A model generated the notes under the pieces. The model searched no databases, was not told the origin of the DNA, and saw only the letters and a list, made by a program, of their open reading frames with translations. Positions 1-13,851 of a DNA stretch of 64,000 nt are shown one piece after another (the stretch's first letter is position 1; each line of letters begins with the position of its first letter). This DNA is from Helicostylum pulchrum (taxonomy: Eukaryota; Mucoromycota; Mucoromycetes; Mucorales; Mucoraceae): positions 372,001 through 436,000 of the forward strand of contig JAIXMO010000003.1 in NCBI GenBank assembly GCA_025677825.1, written 5' to 3'. A program made the translations under genes and the position numbers.

Positions 1-2208
1 GTATCTCGTATGAATTATATTGGTTCTCAATTGGAGAAAAAGGTCCGTGTGGTCGGTCTTTCTACTGCACTTGCTAATGCTATTGATTTGGCAAACTGGT
101 TAGGTATCGATAAAGTGGGACTTTTCAATTTTAGACACTCTGTTCGTCCTGTACCTTTAGAGATTTATATTGATGGTTTCCCTGGTAAACATTACTGTCC
201 TCGTATGGCTACCATGAACAAACCTACGTACGCTGCTATCAAGACGCATTCTCCTACACAACCTGTTATCGTATTTGTTTCTTCTCGTCGTCAAACACGT
301 TTAACTGCTCAAGATTTAATTGCTTATTGCGGTATGGAAGATAACCCACGTCAATGGCTTCATATGGATGATATGGAAATGGAAATGATTTTGGAAAGTG
401 TGCATGACGAATCGCTTCGTATGTCACTTGCGTTTGGTATCGGTCTTCATCATGCCGGTTTAAAAGAAGGTGATCGAAAGATTGTAGAAGAACTGTTTTT
501 GAATATGAAGATTCAAATTCTTATTGCTACTAGTACTTTGGCCTGGGGTGTTAATTTGCCTGCTCATTTAGTTGTTATCAAGGGAACAGAGTTTTATAAT
601 TACAAAGAACGACGATATGTTGATTTCCCGATCACCGATGTGCTTCAGATGATGGGTCGTGCCGGTCGTCCTCAATTCGATACTACCGGTATTTCACGTG
701 TGTTTGTACAAGATAGTAAAAAGAACTTTTTCAAAAAGTTCTTGCACGAGCCTTTCCCTGTTGAATCAAGTCTTCACAAGTTTTTGGATGCACATATCAA
801 TGCTGAAATTGTAAGTGGCACCATCAAGTCAAAGCAAGATGCTCTTGATTATTTGACTTGGACGTATTTCTATAGACGTTTGCAACAAAATCCTACTTAT
901 TATGGGTTAGATGATATGACACAAACTGGTGTCGATACCTTCTTATCTAATACAATTTCGGATGTTGCGGGACGTCTTGCGGATGCTGGGTGTGTTGAAA
1001 TTGTTGGTGATTTTGAACTTATACCTTTGATTGCTGCTCGTATCGCTTCTTTCTACTATTTACAACCTGTAACTGTTCGTCATTTCAAAGATACCTTGAC
1101 CAACGGTTGTGGTATGGATGATGCTCTTAGTATTTTAGGTAATGTACCTGAATATGAAGAATTACCTGCACGTTGTCAAGAAGATATTTTGAACCAAGAA
1201 ATCGAAAAGTTTATTCCATACCCTGTTAAGGGTGAACCAAAGTATATCAGTCCTCATGTAAAGGCCTATGTATTAACTCAAGCTCATATCAGTCGTCTCG
1301 ATTTACCCAGTTCAGATTATATAACTGATCAAATTACAGTTTTGGATTCAGCTATTCGTTTCTCACAAGCAATGATTGATGTATCTGCTGATAATGGTTT
1401 TTTGACAACCAGTTTAACTATCATGTCTATGCTTCAATGTATTAAACAAGCTCGTTGGGTTGATGAATCCTCACTTTTGACACTTCCTTCTATTCAATCA
1501 GAAATGCTCAATCACATTCGTCACAAGGTAAAAAAAAAAAAAAAAAAAAAAATTCGGCTAAATAAACAATGTGTTTTTTTTTTGTCTAACCATTTTGTAA
1601 ATAGGGTAAACCCGTAAAGTCATTGTTGGAACTTGCGAAACTCTCGGATACCCAAATCAAGCAAATATTCTCTAATGTTAGAGGTCTTAATGAGAAGAAT
1701 GTAGATGAGGTAATACACAATACAAATTCTGCTGTTTTGTATTACAAATACATATAGTTAACGTTTTATACAATAGATTCGACGTGTAGTTGGTAGACTT
1801 CCAAATATTAAATTTAAGGCACAAATTGAAACCAAAAAGACATACTTGATTCCTGAAACGACTTATAAAATCTCCGTTCAATTGAATCGATTAGATCCTC
1901 GCGACGGTAAAAGAAGGGCTCATGACGGCAAGATCTATTCACCTCGATTCCCTAAACCTCAATATGAAGCTTGGTGGCTGGTCCTGGGTGACACTACAAA
2001 CGATGAATTATTAGGTTTGAAACGTGTCAGTATGCGTAATGGTCCCAACGAAACTTTAGGAAATAGAATTAGTTCCAGTATTTCATTTGAGACACCTGCG
2101 CATATTGGTAAGCATAGCTATACTCTTTATCTCGTCAGTGATGGTTATCTCGGTCTCAATCAAGAATTAGACATAACATTTGAAACAAGGATGGATTTAG
2201 ATTCTTAA
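1..2208 (+). CDS. SLH1: Slh1/ASCC3-type Ski2-like RNA helicase, 3' part
   Basis: C-terminal 687 residues of a tandem-cassette Ski2-like helicase; the gene enters from outside the window. Exons read 1-1527, 1605-1709 and 1777-2208, and all three join in frame. The second RecA cassette shows VSSRRQTRLTA, GIGLHHAGL, ATSTLAWGVNLPAH (motif V) and QMMGRAGRPQFD (motif VI), followed by a winged-helix/Sec63-type region ending in a beta-rich domain. Wording such as HYCPRMATMNKP fits Slh1/ASCC3 rather than the spliceosomal paralogue Brr2. In other organisms this protein is the helicase of the RQT complex, which splits collided ribosomes; that role is taken from the family. Intron 1 begins with a poly(A) run of about 22. 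Confidence 0.93.
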
Positions 2209-3854
2209 AAAAACTATTTGAAAATAAATTTATATATATAAAAGTTCGTAACATCATCATCGTTGGACGATGGTCTTTTTGTATCACAAAGGATATATTA
2301 ATAAAAGCAGAAGTAATTATACCATATCAGCTTTCGTTACGTATGACACATTGTCATCATACTTAAAATATTATATCTCCAAACGTTTCAAATATAAATT
2401 AAGAAAAAAAAAAGAAAGAGAGAAGAGATAGGAATGTGTTGTTTTTGGGAAAAAACTTCCATGTCGATTTCTCACGCACTTTTTGCACAATATTAGTACA
2501 ACTATTAACTCCTACTCAGATTTACAAAAAGTGTATTACTTGAAGGGATATAGGTGCTCTTGTCAAACACAAAGATGTACGAGCAGTAAAACAAATTTAA
2601 AATAGCTTTCTTTCTTTTCTCGGCTCTATTTCTATAATTATCAATTTTTCCGCCACTTCCGAGACAAGTGTGCACAAGGACCTCGACTTTGAACTATACT
2701 TGATCAAAGTAAAAAAAAAAGGTCAACAACTCTTTTCCGTAATCAAAGCACTATTTCATGTGAATTAGTTAGTTACTTGACTCATGATTTGGGGAGAGAG
2801 GGGGGGGGGGGGAGGAGTTTGCTTAACTGATCGAAGCATTTCATTTCGGTCGGAGTGCCTAAATGATGAAGTAAGGTACAGCTTTTGTTCGATTAATTGA
2901 ATCCATGGCATAATGGAATTATCTACATACTCCTTTTAGCTACTATGTATTATACCGCGTGTATCAATTAGCAATACTACAGATACAAATTATAAAGCAT
3001 TAGCATTGATAATATGGACAGTACGCTATATATGGAAGTGTGTTATTTTATACTATATATACATGTATATAATAAAAACCCGCTTAATAAGTAACAGACA
3101 AATGTATGCGTCGCACAACCTAGTATACCAAAAAAAATAAAAATAACCTATGATGACCAACAATGCTGTGCGCATACATTGTAATTAAGAAGATGTGGTA
3201 ATAAGCATGGTTCAATATGTATTTTTATTTTATTTTGTAATAACGAGGTACTAGGGCCATTTTTTAACGGCATTAGTTGGTGTCATTATGCCGTTACTAA
3301 TAAAAATTCGGTGGCGAATACATATTCACTCTAAAATTAGAAGTAGTTTTCTTTTTTCCTGTGCGTCAGATCATCGTTGTTAATAAGATTATGTACAAAA
3401 GTATAAAATGACGATACAGCTAAAAAAAAAAAAGAGAGAGCATCTGAGTACACATGCTTTCATCTCATTCATTTTTATTTTATTTTTGCTATAGCGATTT
3501 TTTATCACCAATTAAAAGCATGGCGTCAAATTCGTGGATTTTCTTTATGCATAAAGGCGTTATACACGCTGAAATAAAAAGAAATTATTCCTTAATATTG
3601 GAGTATTATATCGTGTCCGCATACACTTATAAAGATGAACTGTAACGTAAACATTGTAAGTGAGCTAGACATTCCTTACCATTAATTGGGTTGTATTCGA
3701 ACAATAAACACTATCTAATATAAAAGTAAACTTCGCAATACAACCTTGTGTGTGTGTGTCTATCATGACGATGCCCTTTTTTTGTGACTATTTTTAGATA
3801 CGTTGCGTCTGTGCAGAATTCCCAAAAATATTCTTAATCTTCATCATATACGCA
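2209..3854. other. Intergenic, no gene seen
   Basis: About 1.6 kb of AT-rich spacer between convergently unrelated plus-strand genes. It contains a poly(G) run at 2800-2812 and several A-tracts. A 63-codon open frame at 3454-3645 has no recognisable content and is treated as chance. Confidence 0.6.
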
Positions 3855-4735
3855 ATGTATACATTACTAAGTGGACTTTACCATTACCTGACTCAAAAGG
3901 AAGAATATTATGTTTTAATTATTGGACTTGACAATGCGGGAAAAACTGTAAGTTGAACAACGACAACCCCTTAATCTATATAGTCTTGGCTGAAATATTT
4001 TTTTTCTGCCATTACTAGACCTTATTAGAACGCATAAAGTCCATATTCATGGGTGTAGCTGGTCTGGACCCAGATAAAATTGCACCAACAGTTGGTTTAA
4101 ATAGTAAGAATACCGTTATTTTTTTTTGCCGTTGTAAGATGTACGAACGATAAAGGGGGTTATTTTGTTTTTATTTAGTTGGTAAAGTGGACATAAAGTC
4201 ATCAAGGATTAACTTTTGGGATTTGGGTGGACAAAGAGATTTACAGTCAATCTGGGAAAGATATTATACTGAATGTCATGCCATTGTATTTGTGGTTGAT
4301 TCAACAGACCCAATTCGTTTAGAAGAATGTCGAGATACTTTTGGTACGATAGTTTTAATAAAATCGCGTTATGCAAAAAAAAAAAAAAAAAAAAAAAAGT
4401 TCTAACGGGATTTCAATAGAAAAAATGATTACAAATGATGCAGTAGAAGGAGTACCTGTTTTAATGCTGGCAAACAAGCAAGATGTTCCTGGCGCTTTAA
4501 GAGTTGAAGAAGTAAAAGAAGTTTTTAATAAGATTGCAGTTAAGCTTGGCGCGCGTGATTCACGAGTACTACCTGTCAGCGCTTTAGAGGGGTAAACTAA
4601 TACGTATACAAAAAAAAAAAAAAAATTATTCTAATACATGTATTGTTTATTAGGAATGGAGTTGAAGATGCTATAGACTGGCTAGTATTACGGTTACAAC
4701 GAAACAAGATAAATCGACCACCTATATTTCGTTGA
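3855..4735 (+). CDS. ARL3: Arl3/ARFRP1-type Arf-like GTPase
   Basis: Five exons (3855-3947, 4019-4103, 4179-4343, 4420-4591, 4654-4735) give a 198-residue protein, the normal Arf-like size. Visible motifs are G1 GLDNAGKT (residues 24-31), PTVG (switch I), WDLGGQ (switch II), NKQD (G4) and SAL (G5). The N-terminus MYTLLSGLY lacks the myristoylatable Gly2 of Arf and matches Arl3/ARFRP1, where the Tyr after Met is acetylated and directs the protein to the trans-Golgi. Family knowledge: it recruits the Arl1/golgin tethering machinery. Intron 3 carries an 18-20 base A run. The identity rests on the sequence motifs and the N-terminus, both clear. Confidence 0.95.
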
Positions 4736-5388
4736 AACATACATACAAATAAGTATGCTAGAAGATCACAATAATAAATAATAATAAAATGCATTCATAC
4801 ATACATATATCAATTGGGGGGAGGAGGGACGTTTCACTTTATTGTTTGTTGGTTTATATTACTATTTAGACTCAGAGCGCGTTATATGTTACTACTTGAT
4901 ACACAATCATGATATAAAAAAAAAGATCAGGTTAGTTTATCATTCGATTCTAAAAAGGAAACACGTGTAATAATAACTAAAAAACCGCATGATCATTTAC
5001 AACTGAACTGGGTTTTGTGTGGCGAAACGCGTAAAGAGGAGGTAACGTATTACAGTAATCGATGAGGTCCCAGGACAATTTTTTTTTGTTTTACTGGTTT
5101 CAATTTTCTTATAAATACCCAAGAGTTCTTTGCAACTTTTTTGAACTTTATAACCAAACATCTATTTTTTTTTTTTTCTTGTTATCACCAAGAAAAAAAT
5201 CCCAAACAAGCGACTTTTTATAACTCTTTTTACCTTTTTACTTTAACGACCCTTTTTTTTTTCTCTTTACGAAAAAAAAAACTTAACGACCAAAAAACAT
5301 TCTTAACGAAAAAAACTCTTTTACGACCCCCCAAAAAAAACTCTTAACTTTTTTTTAACTTTTTAAATCTAAACACATTTTATTAAAC
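4736..5388 (+). promoter_or_regulatory. GAPDH promoter and long leader
   Basis: A TATAAATA box lies at 5110-5117, about 270 bases before the GAPDH start codon. The intervening leader alternates T-rich tracts and A-rich tracts, with the word TTAACGA/TTAACGACC repeated several times between 5240 and 5345. The first half of the spacer holds nothing recognisable. The 68-codon open frame at 5141-5347 is built from these homopolymers and is not a gene. Confidence 0.55.
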
Positions 5389-6673
<1,285 letters not shown>

Positions 6674-9178
6674 AAAGCTTCTGTATTTTATTTCACTTGT
6701 ACTTTTATTTTTTTTTCTTTTTCCAACAACAAAACTCAAAAACACTCGAAAAAAAAAATAACCTCTCATAACCAGAAAAAAAAAAATTTTTTTTTTTTCA
6801 CCCCACACTTTCTTTAACATTTCATCTCCCCAAATCTCTTTTTCTCACTTACACTCTCCACCTCTCACTTGAAATTTCATTATGAACCATATTGTATGTC
6901 GTATACTTCATCAAAACTCATGCCAACATTTTTTTTTCCTCTCCCCTTTTATGTGATCTCCGTATTGTATATGCTTAAATTTTTTTTATTCAGTTTTACT
7001 ACCTTATAGAACTAATATTAATAAATTCCTTTAAAACTAAAACATTTTCTTTTTTACATAATTATCTATTGTTACATGTATTTAAAAAAAAAATACACAA
7101 AACTTTAAAATAAGTACTACAAGTTACAAATAATCATTTAATTTATTTCGTTAACTTTTTATTGTTCCAAGATTATAACTATATTTAGTGATCGGTTTAT
7201 TAAGATCTCTAACATGTAACATTTCTGTTATGCTATTGTTTACTCGGTTGAAACGTCAAATGCAACCTCATCGATTAACCAAAAAAAAAAAAAAAACTTG
7301 TTTATTGTACGTTCTTTATTCACCCCTTACATCTATGATTTATAAATTGAAAATAACGAATGATCTTTATCCCAAAGATGTATAACTCAGAGAGTTTGTG
7401 TAATATGAGCATTCATTTAAACAAAAAACAAGAAAAAGCCTAAATTATTGGGTTTTAATATTTACCGAAAAGAAAAAACTCGTCTTGTGTAATGGTAGAC
7501 AATGCTAAATTAACAATAGGATTTTTTTTTACAGTAAACAATATAATATGGGATTGACAGTAGATAAGACTAAAAAAAAAATTATAGAAGAGAAAATGTA
7601 TACATTATCGAAATAAGCGCGTTATATACATAGTAAATAAAAACTATAATAGAAACAGATAAGATCACGAAGCAAAAAAGTGTCAAAATCTTATTCGTTT
7701 AGATATCGTATCTTTCGATAATTATTTACTATTTTCACTTGTAGCTTTTTTTTAAAATAAAACATTTGATTTTCAATACCAATTAAAACGAGCTATGCAT
7801 TTCCTGATATCAGTTTAAATGTACCTGCCTATTATTTGTTTTGCTATTATAAAAACACTCCCGACCATATATAAAATAAACATGTACTAAATCGGTAATA
7901 TTTAACAAAAATATATTACTTTCCTTCACGCGTTATAAAACTTTTCTATTTAGAAACAATATCGCTTTATAGTGGACTGCTTAGCTCTTTTAGAGTTTTT
8001 TTATATCATTAATTATCGCCCCTTTTTTTTAAAAAAGAAAACAAAAAAAAAGATAACTAGAGATTGTAATGCTTTATTGGTGATTTGATTTTTTTTCTTT
8101 CCTTTCTTGGTATTGTTTTTGTTTCCATCCTGGCCTGTTTAAATTATATTTCCGCCTCCTTGTTTCGTCTTCTTAACGCGCTAGTCTTGTATCATTCTTC
8201 TTTTTCGGCGCTGCCGAAAAAATCTTAAAATATGCACACAAATACAGCATATTCAGGTACAGATTTGCTTTTTCGATTATTTTTTTATTTCTAATGTCCA
8301 AAAGGTACATAACATTTTTTTTAAAAAAAAATGTGTTACGCTTCGCATTACATAGTAAACTTCTTCGTTATTTTAATCAAGCGCCTCTTAAAGAAAAAAT
8401 GCGAGTGTCTCGCCTAATACATGTATACTAACCGGTTAGTGAGATTAGCTTCAAGGTATGTAAACCAAAGAGCGCTACTTTACCCATCCGACTAAGCCCG
8501 TTCTATCTTGTGTATAGTTTTACTATTAAGTATTATGCTTTATTCCGAACCATATATATAATATTACAGTGGGAAAGTAAAATTACTCGTATATACGAAT
8601 AAATGCTAAGTATATGTTATAGCAAGTTAGAATTGTTTTTTAAAGACGCCGTTTGTTGGTTAAAGCACTTTCTTTGTCTTTTTGTTTACCTGTGACATAT
8701 ATTTAAACGTCGATTATGAACACTCTAACCAAACATATTTATTGTTATGTTTTAAATATTTGTACATTTAAAGAACGCATTTTGCCTACTTAGTGTCGCG
8801 GTTTATTTAACAAGACTTTATCAGAGAGTTTCGTATGTTAGTTTTTTATATGATTTATGTCTATTTGTTTATGATAATCTACGAGTACCCAAGGTTAGAT
8901 TTTGTTTATTACACCATGTTTGTTATTATAAATAATTAACAATAGGATGCATCTGTTTTCGAGAAACTTGTACCACTCTGACATGTGGAATCATGAAGCT
9001 CAGATTGGCTCTTTTTTTAAAAAAGCATACATGAACAGTAAAAAGGAAAAAAAAATGAGTAATGATAATCTCTAAATTTGTTATTTTATTTTAAATCAAA
9101 CAAAGTGAAGGGGGGTATTAATCGTAAAGCTCAGCTAAACGATTTTACAGAGTGACGAAATTAACATTTTAAATATGT
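6674..9178. other. Intergenic, no gene seen
   Basis: 2.5 kb of AT-rich spacer between the 3' ends of GAPDH and the minus-strand transporter (a convergent pair). It contains mirror-type T-then-A tracts, for example at 8022-8038 and 8308-8330, the latter a near-perfect palindrome. No open frame here has recognisable content. Confidence 0.6.
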
Positions 9179-11264
9179 TTACTTGACTTTGGTGTGTAAA
9201 CTAAATTGTTGGATAAACAAAGTGGATGCAACACCAAGGACAGAAACGATAACACAGAAATAGAATGAATAACTGACTGCGGTTTCGTATGTATCCAATA
9301 CAATAGCAAGCGCATCGGGTGGAAGGAGTGTTCTGACTTCGGTCATTGACTTTCGTGCAATTTCAATAATCTTCAAAATAAAAATTTAGTATTTCAATCA
9401 AGCTTATTTCAAAAAAAAAATTTTTTTACCTCAGCAGCATCAGGTCCATGAATTCTTTCAGTTAACAATTTCTTAACAACACTTTGGAAGATAGCAGATG
9501 TAGCAGAAATACCGATGACACCACCGGCGGATCGGAATAAATAAGAGATGGACGTAATAGTTGCCATTTCTGTAATAGAAGTAATGAGTATTTACATTAC
9601 ACATAAAAAAAACCCCCATTTTGTATTACCTGTACTACCAACACAAGAAAGCATAGCAATAAGTGCAGTAGTGATAATTGCACCAGAAGAATAACCGTCG
9701 AGCAAAAGGCAAATAATAATAAATACAAGTGATGTATCACGAGTCCATAAACTTGTTCCGATCATAGAAACAAAAGAAATTAAACTGCATACCGTGATAA
9801 ACTTTCTATATTCACCCGTTCTAGACATCCAAAATCCAGAAGCAAGAGAGCCGATGGACATGGCAAGAATCTTTGGTAAAAAGAAAATACCGGATTGAGA
9901 AGAGGTGTAACCTAAAACACCTTGGAAGAACAATGGGGTAGTATACGTTAAGGCAAATGAGCACATGATAACAAAGAAATTGGTCAAGGAGCAGGCTAAG
10001 GGGGTACGACTGGAAATGATAGGCCATGGCATCAAAGGATTTAAAGCGATATTTGCTTCAATATAACAGAATACAACACCGCAAATAACGGAAGTAATAA
10101 GCAATCCAGATACTAAAGGATCGCTCCAGGGACGAGAATTACCGCCCATTGAGGTAGCTAATAAAAAGCAAATAACTGTAGTGACAACTGTAATAGCACC
10201 TAAATAATCAATTGCCTTAAACTTCTCAGCCATTGATATTTGTACTTCTTGTTCTTTGAGATTATAATCAGTAAGTAAAAATATTGCGACATACAATGAG
10301 ATGATCAAAAGAGGCAAGTTAATATAAAAACAATAACGCCATCCAACGCTATCAGTGATCAAACCACCCAATGGAGCGCCGATAACAGACCCAAGCTATT
10401 TTTTTTTAAAGAAATAAATACACTTTTAAGCTTTTTAACCTTGTAAGAAAAAAAAAACTTACCCCATACGCAATATTTGCATAACCCTGATACTTTCCTC
10501 TTTCACGTAGAGAAACTAAATCACTAGTAATAACCGCAGACATCGTATTCATACCTCCTCCGCCAATACCTGCAATAGCTCTGGAAATAACCAAAGCCCA
10601 TAAATTTGTTGAGGCACCACACATGGCTGATCCAATAAAAAATACTACAGTTGCAGACAAATATGCAGTTTTTCTACCAAATGCATCGGATATGCGGCCG
10701 TCTAAATATAGATGAGTTACGTTATAAATACGAGAGGTAGCGATATATAACGTGTATGAGATGTCTTACATAAAGGTTGAAGAGCGGTATAACTTAACAT
10801 ATAAGCAGTAGCAATCCATATAATCTCATTAGATCTATTTTGAAAAAAAAACCCCCGTTATTTACCGTATCCACACTAAAAGAGAGAAAGAGAGAGAGAG
10901 AAATTTACCTTTTAAACTCGGTTCCAATTTGGGGGAAAATAGTTGCAACGATTGAAGCATCTAAAGAGGACAAGCCTACACCTACCCATAAACTATTATC
11001 ATTGTATTGTCAGTACTGTAGACATGTAACTACACCCGAATTATATTACCCGATCAATAAAACCATTAAAGAGGAACCGTTCAATCTTTTTCTTAAGATA
11101 TCATCGTCACTATCACAAGATTTAGGTGAAGAGCTTTCCGTTGCCACAACGGAGATATTTCCATCGACATCCTCGTCAATAGAAACAGGCTCATTTAATT
11201 TATTGTATAATTTGTTTCTTTCTTGTAATAACGGTGAGACTTCCGTCGCTGTGGGAGGAGACAT
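9179..11264 (-). CDS. MFS transporter, DHA2 family (vacuolar basic amino acid type)
   Basis: Seven exons on the minus strand (11050-11264, 10909-10992, 10770-10834, 10463-10701, 9630-10395, 9430-9569, 9179-9370) join in frame to 566 residues. A roughly 60-residue cytosolic N-terminus carries an acidic dileucine-like EVSPLL (residues 8-13), typical of vacuolar sorting. Then come TM1 with LDASIVATI (DHA2 motif), the GRISDAFGRK loop (motif A), GIGGGGMNT (motif C region) and about 14 hydrophobic segments. Family resemblance is to Fnx/Vba vacuolar amino acid transporters. The substrate is inferred from family only; a drug exporter is the alternative. Transcription is convergent with GAPDH. Confidence 0.85.
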
Positions 11265-12368
11265 AGTGTAATAAAGAAAATGAAATAGAGAAAGGAAGGT
11301 AAAAAAAAAAAAAGTTTAAAAAGTTTATTAGATCTTTTTAACGCTCCGCTTAATTTTCACAGTGTAAATTTCACCGTGCGCTTGTACGCAAAACAGTCAC
11401 TTGACAAAAAGCTTTTATGTAAACCATAAGACAACATTACTATCATCGAATTCAGGCTTTTTTATAAAGGTTGATAAATATAAAATATACACGATTAGTG
11501 ATAATTATAGAGCTAAACATCTTACATTATTAACAGTTTTTCCCACCCGCTTCCACGGCATTGTACAAAGTATATGTAGCACTTTGATTTTAGTCATAAA
11601 TCCACAGCCAATAAAATACCTTGGTATGAAAGAGTAATTTCTTCCATTCATTCAGAAATTCAAAGACATATTGTGCCTTTATCTGCTTCTATGTACCACT
11701 GTAACTCAAATTTTCTGACAAAAAAAAATAAATTAGCAGAGTATCATTTTTGCCTGTCTTGTTCGTAGTGCACCGATCTTCAAAGGTTGCTCAAATTACT
11801 GTTATTTCCTCGTTAATGTCAAAATGTGTATAAAGTGGACTATACCTTTCATTATCTATAAACGAAGAGGTACATTCATTATACAGAATCCTTTATTTTT
11901 CTCATCGTCAGAAACGATGTTAGCTTACTAGTTCACGTAGCACTAAAATCATTTATCAGTCGTGTGAAATAGAATATAAAGCAAAGATAATCTAACAGTG
12001 AAAATACATTTTTTAGTTAAATAAATAGATAAGCAAAATAGACCGAGACAACGGATGCCTTTTCAATTTAAGTTATGGTTTGAGTTTATAGTTTTCGGGA
12101 CCCATATTTATTACTCGTTTTTTTTTTTTCCTCAATGTTTCTGGAGCGAACTAGAAGGCAGACTTATATATTTATTTTTGGGATAAAAGTTCAGAAGTTT
12201 AAGAAGCATTTAACAGATCTTTACTAACACCTAAAAATTAGTCCCAAAAATAGTGAGAAATCATGTACATCGTAACCAACCAATGAAATACAATTAGCCC
12301 AAAGTTTGATCACGCGTCACAGTTTTAGTGTCAATGGTAGGGACACAATATTTTTCTTTTTCTTTGCC
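11265..12368. other. Intergenic, no gene seen
   Basis: Upstream region of the DHA2 transporter, AT-rich. A 78-codon frame at 11401-11637 uses a non-ATG start and shows no recognisable domain. Confidence 0.5.
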
Positions 12369-12600
12369 TTTAATGAATAGATTTATGGTCCGTGATGTAG
12401 GCAACACCTGTTTTTTCATTCGCTTTGAAGGCTCTCGTTACTAGTTATTTGAGAGAAGGAGTTGGGGATGGATTTCCTCCTGAACTCAGGGTGATGCCTG
12501 TAGACAAACTCTCCTTGACAGTGCAACATGATGAGGTAGCAGGGTATTGTGCTTTAAGCTATCTCTGGCCTACTTGCGTTTGCTTACATCATTGGGCCGC
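12369..12600 (+). repeat. 232-bp direct repeat, copy 1
   Basis: Identical to 12705-12936 except for one substitution (T at 12486, C at 12822); the offset is exactly 336 bases. The boundaries are sharp: the flanks differ completely on both sides. In this copy the HET-like reading frame runs into TAG at 12602-12604, just after the repeat ends. The repeat is visibly richer in G and C than its surroundings. Confidence 0.97.
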
Positions 12601-12704
12601 CTAGTTCTCATTTATTACTCTAGTTTAGGTATCTATAGTTTCATAATGTCATAAACGCGACACCTTACTAAAAAAAATAAAAACTTCAATGCATTACATT
12701 AGTT

Positions 12705-12936
12705 TTTAATGAATAGATTTATGGTCCGTGATGTAGGCAACACCTGTTTTTTCATTCGCTTTGAAGGCTCTCGTTACTAGTTATTTGAGAGAAGGAGTTG
12801 GGGATGGATTTCCTCCTGAACCCAGGGTGATGCCTGTAGACAAACTCTCCTTGACAGTGCAACATGATGAGGTAGCAGGGTATTGTGCTTTAAGCTATCT
12901 CTGGCCTACTTGCGTTTGCTTACATCATTGGGCCGC
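12705..12936 (+). repeat. 232-bp direct repeat, copy 2
   Basis: Second copy of the duplicated segment, 104 bases downstream of the end of copy 1. Near-identity implies a recent duplication or recent gene conversion. Beyond the repeat the HET-like frame continues to TGA at 12986-12988. Confidence 0.97.
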
Positions 12937-12988
12937 GACGACCGGCAAAAACATGAAACTATTTTCCCTTTCTAATGAAAATGTTTGA
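12737..12988 (+). pseudogene. HET-like (heterokaryon incompatibility) domain fragment
   Basis: Open frame of about 83 codons without a convincing ATG, reading ...REGVGDGFPPE, PVDKLSLT, then GYCALSYLW. The last string matches the hallmark of the HET domain (Y-x-ALSY-x-W) and sits in the usual place after a short basic/acidic lead. Only the first part of the domain is present; the frame stops about 30 codons later. The same frame is present in the first repeat copy. HET proteins trigger cell death on non-self fusion in ascomycetes; in this lineage the role is unknown. Best read as a decayed or partial gene. The assignment rests on one short motif. Confidence 0.5.
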
Positions 12989-13851
12989 TCTTTTAAATAC
13001 GTTTATGATAAGTAAGAATAAAACAACGGCAATATACTTTAATCATATAACCTGCGGCCTTTCGAAACCCGGAGAACTTCACTAGCTAAACTATTTTTCT
13101 ACTTCTCTTGCCTTTTCATTTGGAAACGTATATTATTTCATTCGTAGAACAAATCTGATTGAAGCCATAAATATATAATTGTTCACATTCTTTCATGTGA
13201 AGTAAAACAATCGTATATAAGCTCTACTAAGTATTATGCTTGTCCTCGTTCTAATAAAGAATCACATCAACTATAATTTTTGTTAAATGCCTTTGATTAA
13301 TCACTTTCAAGTTTGTGGAAGGATAAAACCCTTATATACTAACATCTCGATTCTTAGAACATCTTTAACAGCCTCTATGAAAAAAGCCAGATGTAGCCAC
13401 CCTTTTTGAAACCCTGATTACAAGAAAATTGCTATAAAGTGATTTATTTAATTTGTAAATGTGCTAGAATATCTCGGAAATTTTAACTTTTTCAATCATT
13501 GGGTCTGTCTTACTCCTTTTCTTACGCTACTAGTTTAGCGTTCTGTGCATCTACCTAACCCGTTTAATAAGTCTTCATGAGAAAGTGTGTACATTGTATT
13601 AGGCTGTTCTCAAGTATCTAATGATATAAATAATATAAAAAAAACTAGTAGCTGCGAAGCCATATAAAAAAACACAAGGCGTATACACTAAATACGAAAA
13701 AAAAATAAAAAAAAGGAAAACAAGGAAAAAAAAAAGGAAGAAAAAAGGAAGAAAAAAATCACTTCCTTCTGCGCTTTACCAAACTAACGCTATCGTCCCG
13801 GAGCCAGGAAACAGGAGGGTTCGGGTTAGAGAACAAACCTCTAGCCTTGTC
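12989..13851. other. Intergenic, purine-rich block, no gene seen
   Basis: Ordinary AT-rich spacer up to about 13690, then an A/G-only stretch (13696-13757) followed by a more GC-rich segment (13770-13850) directly downstream of the minus-strand nuclease-like gene. Part of that segment resembles a tRNA D-arm on the minus strand but no T-arm follows, so no RNA gene is called. Confidence 0.5.

Noticed and set aside
1..2208. Brr2 (U5 snRNP helicase) identity for the first gene
   Set aside because: Brr2 is the close paralogue, but HYCPRMATMNKP and ARDLADWLGI-like positions (here NAIDLANWLGI) match the Slh1/ASCC3 branch better.
5141..5347. 68-codon frame before GAPDH
   Set aside because: Composed of homopolymer-encoded Phe/Lys and lies in the GAPDH leader after its TATA box.
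13770..13850. tRNA-like segment on the minus strand downstream of the nuclease-like gene
   Set aside because: A D-arm-like TTAGTTTGGTAAAGCGC is visible, but no acceptor pairing, anticodon arm or GGTTCGA T-loop follows; downstream is an A/G tract.
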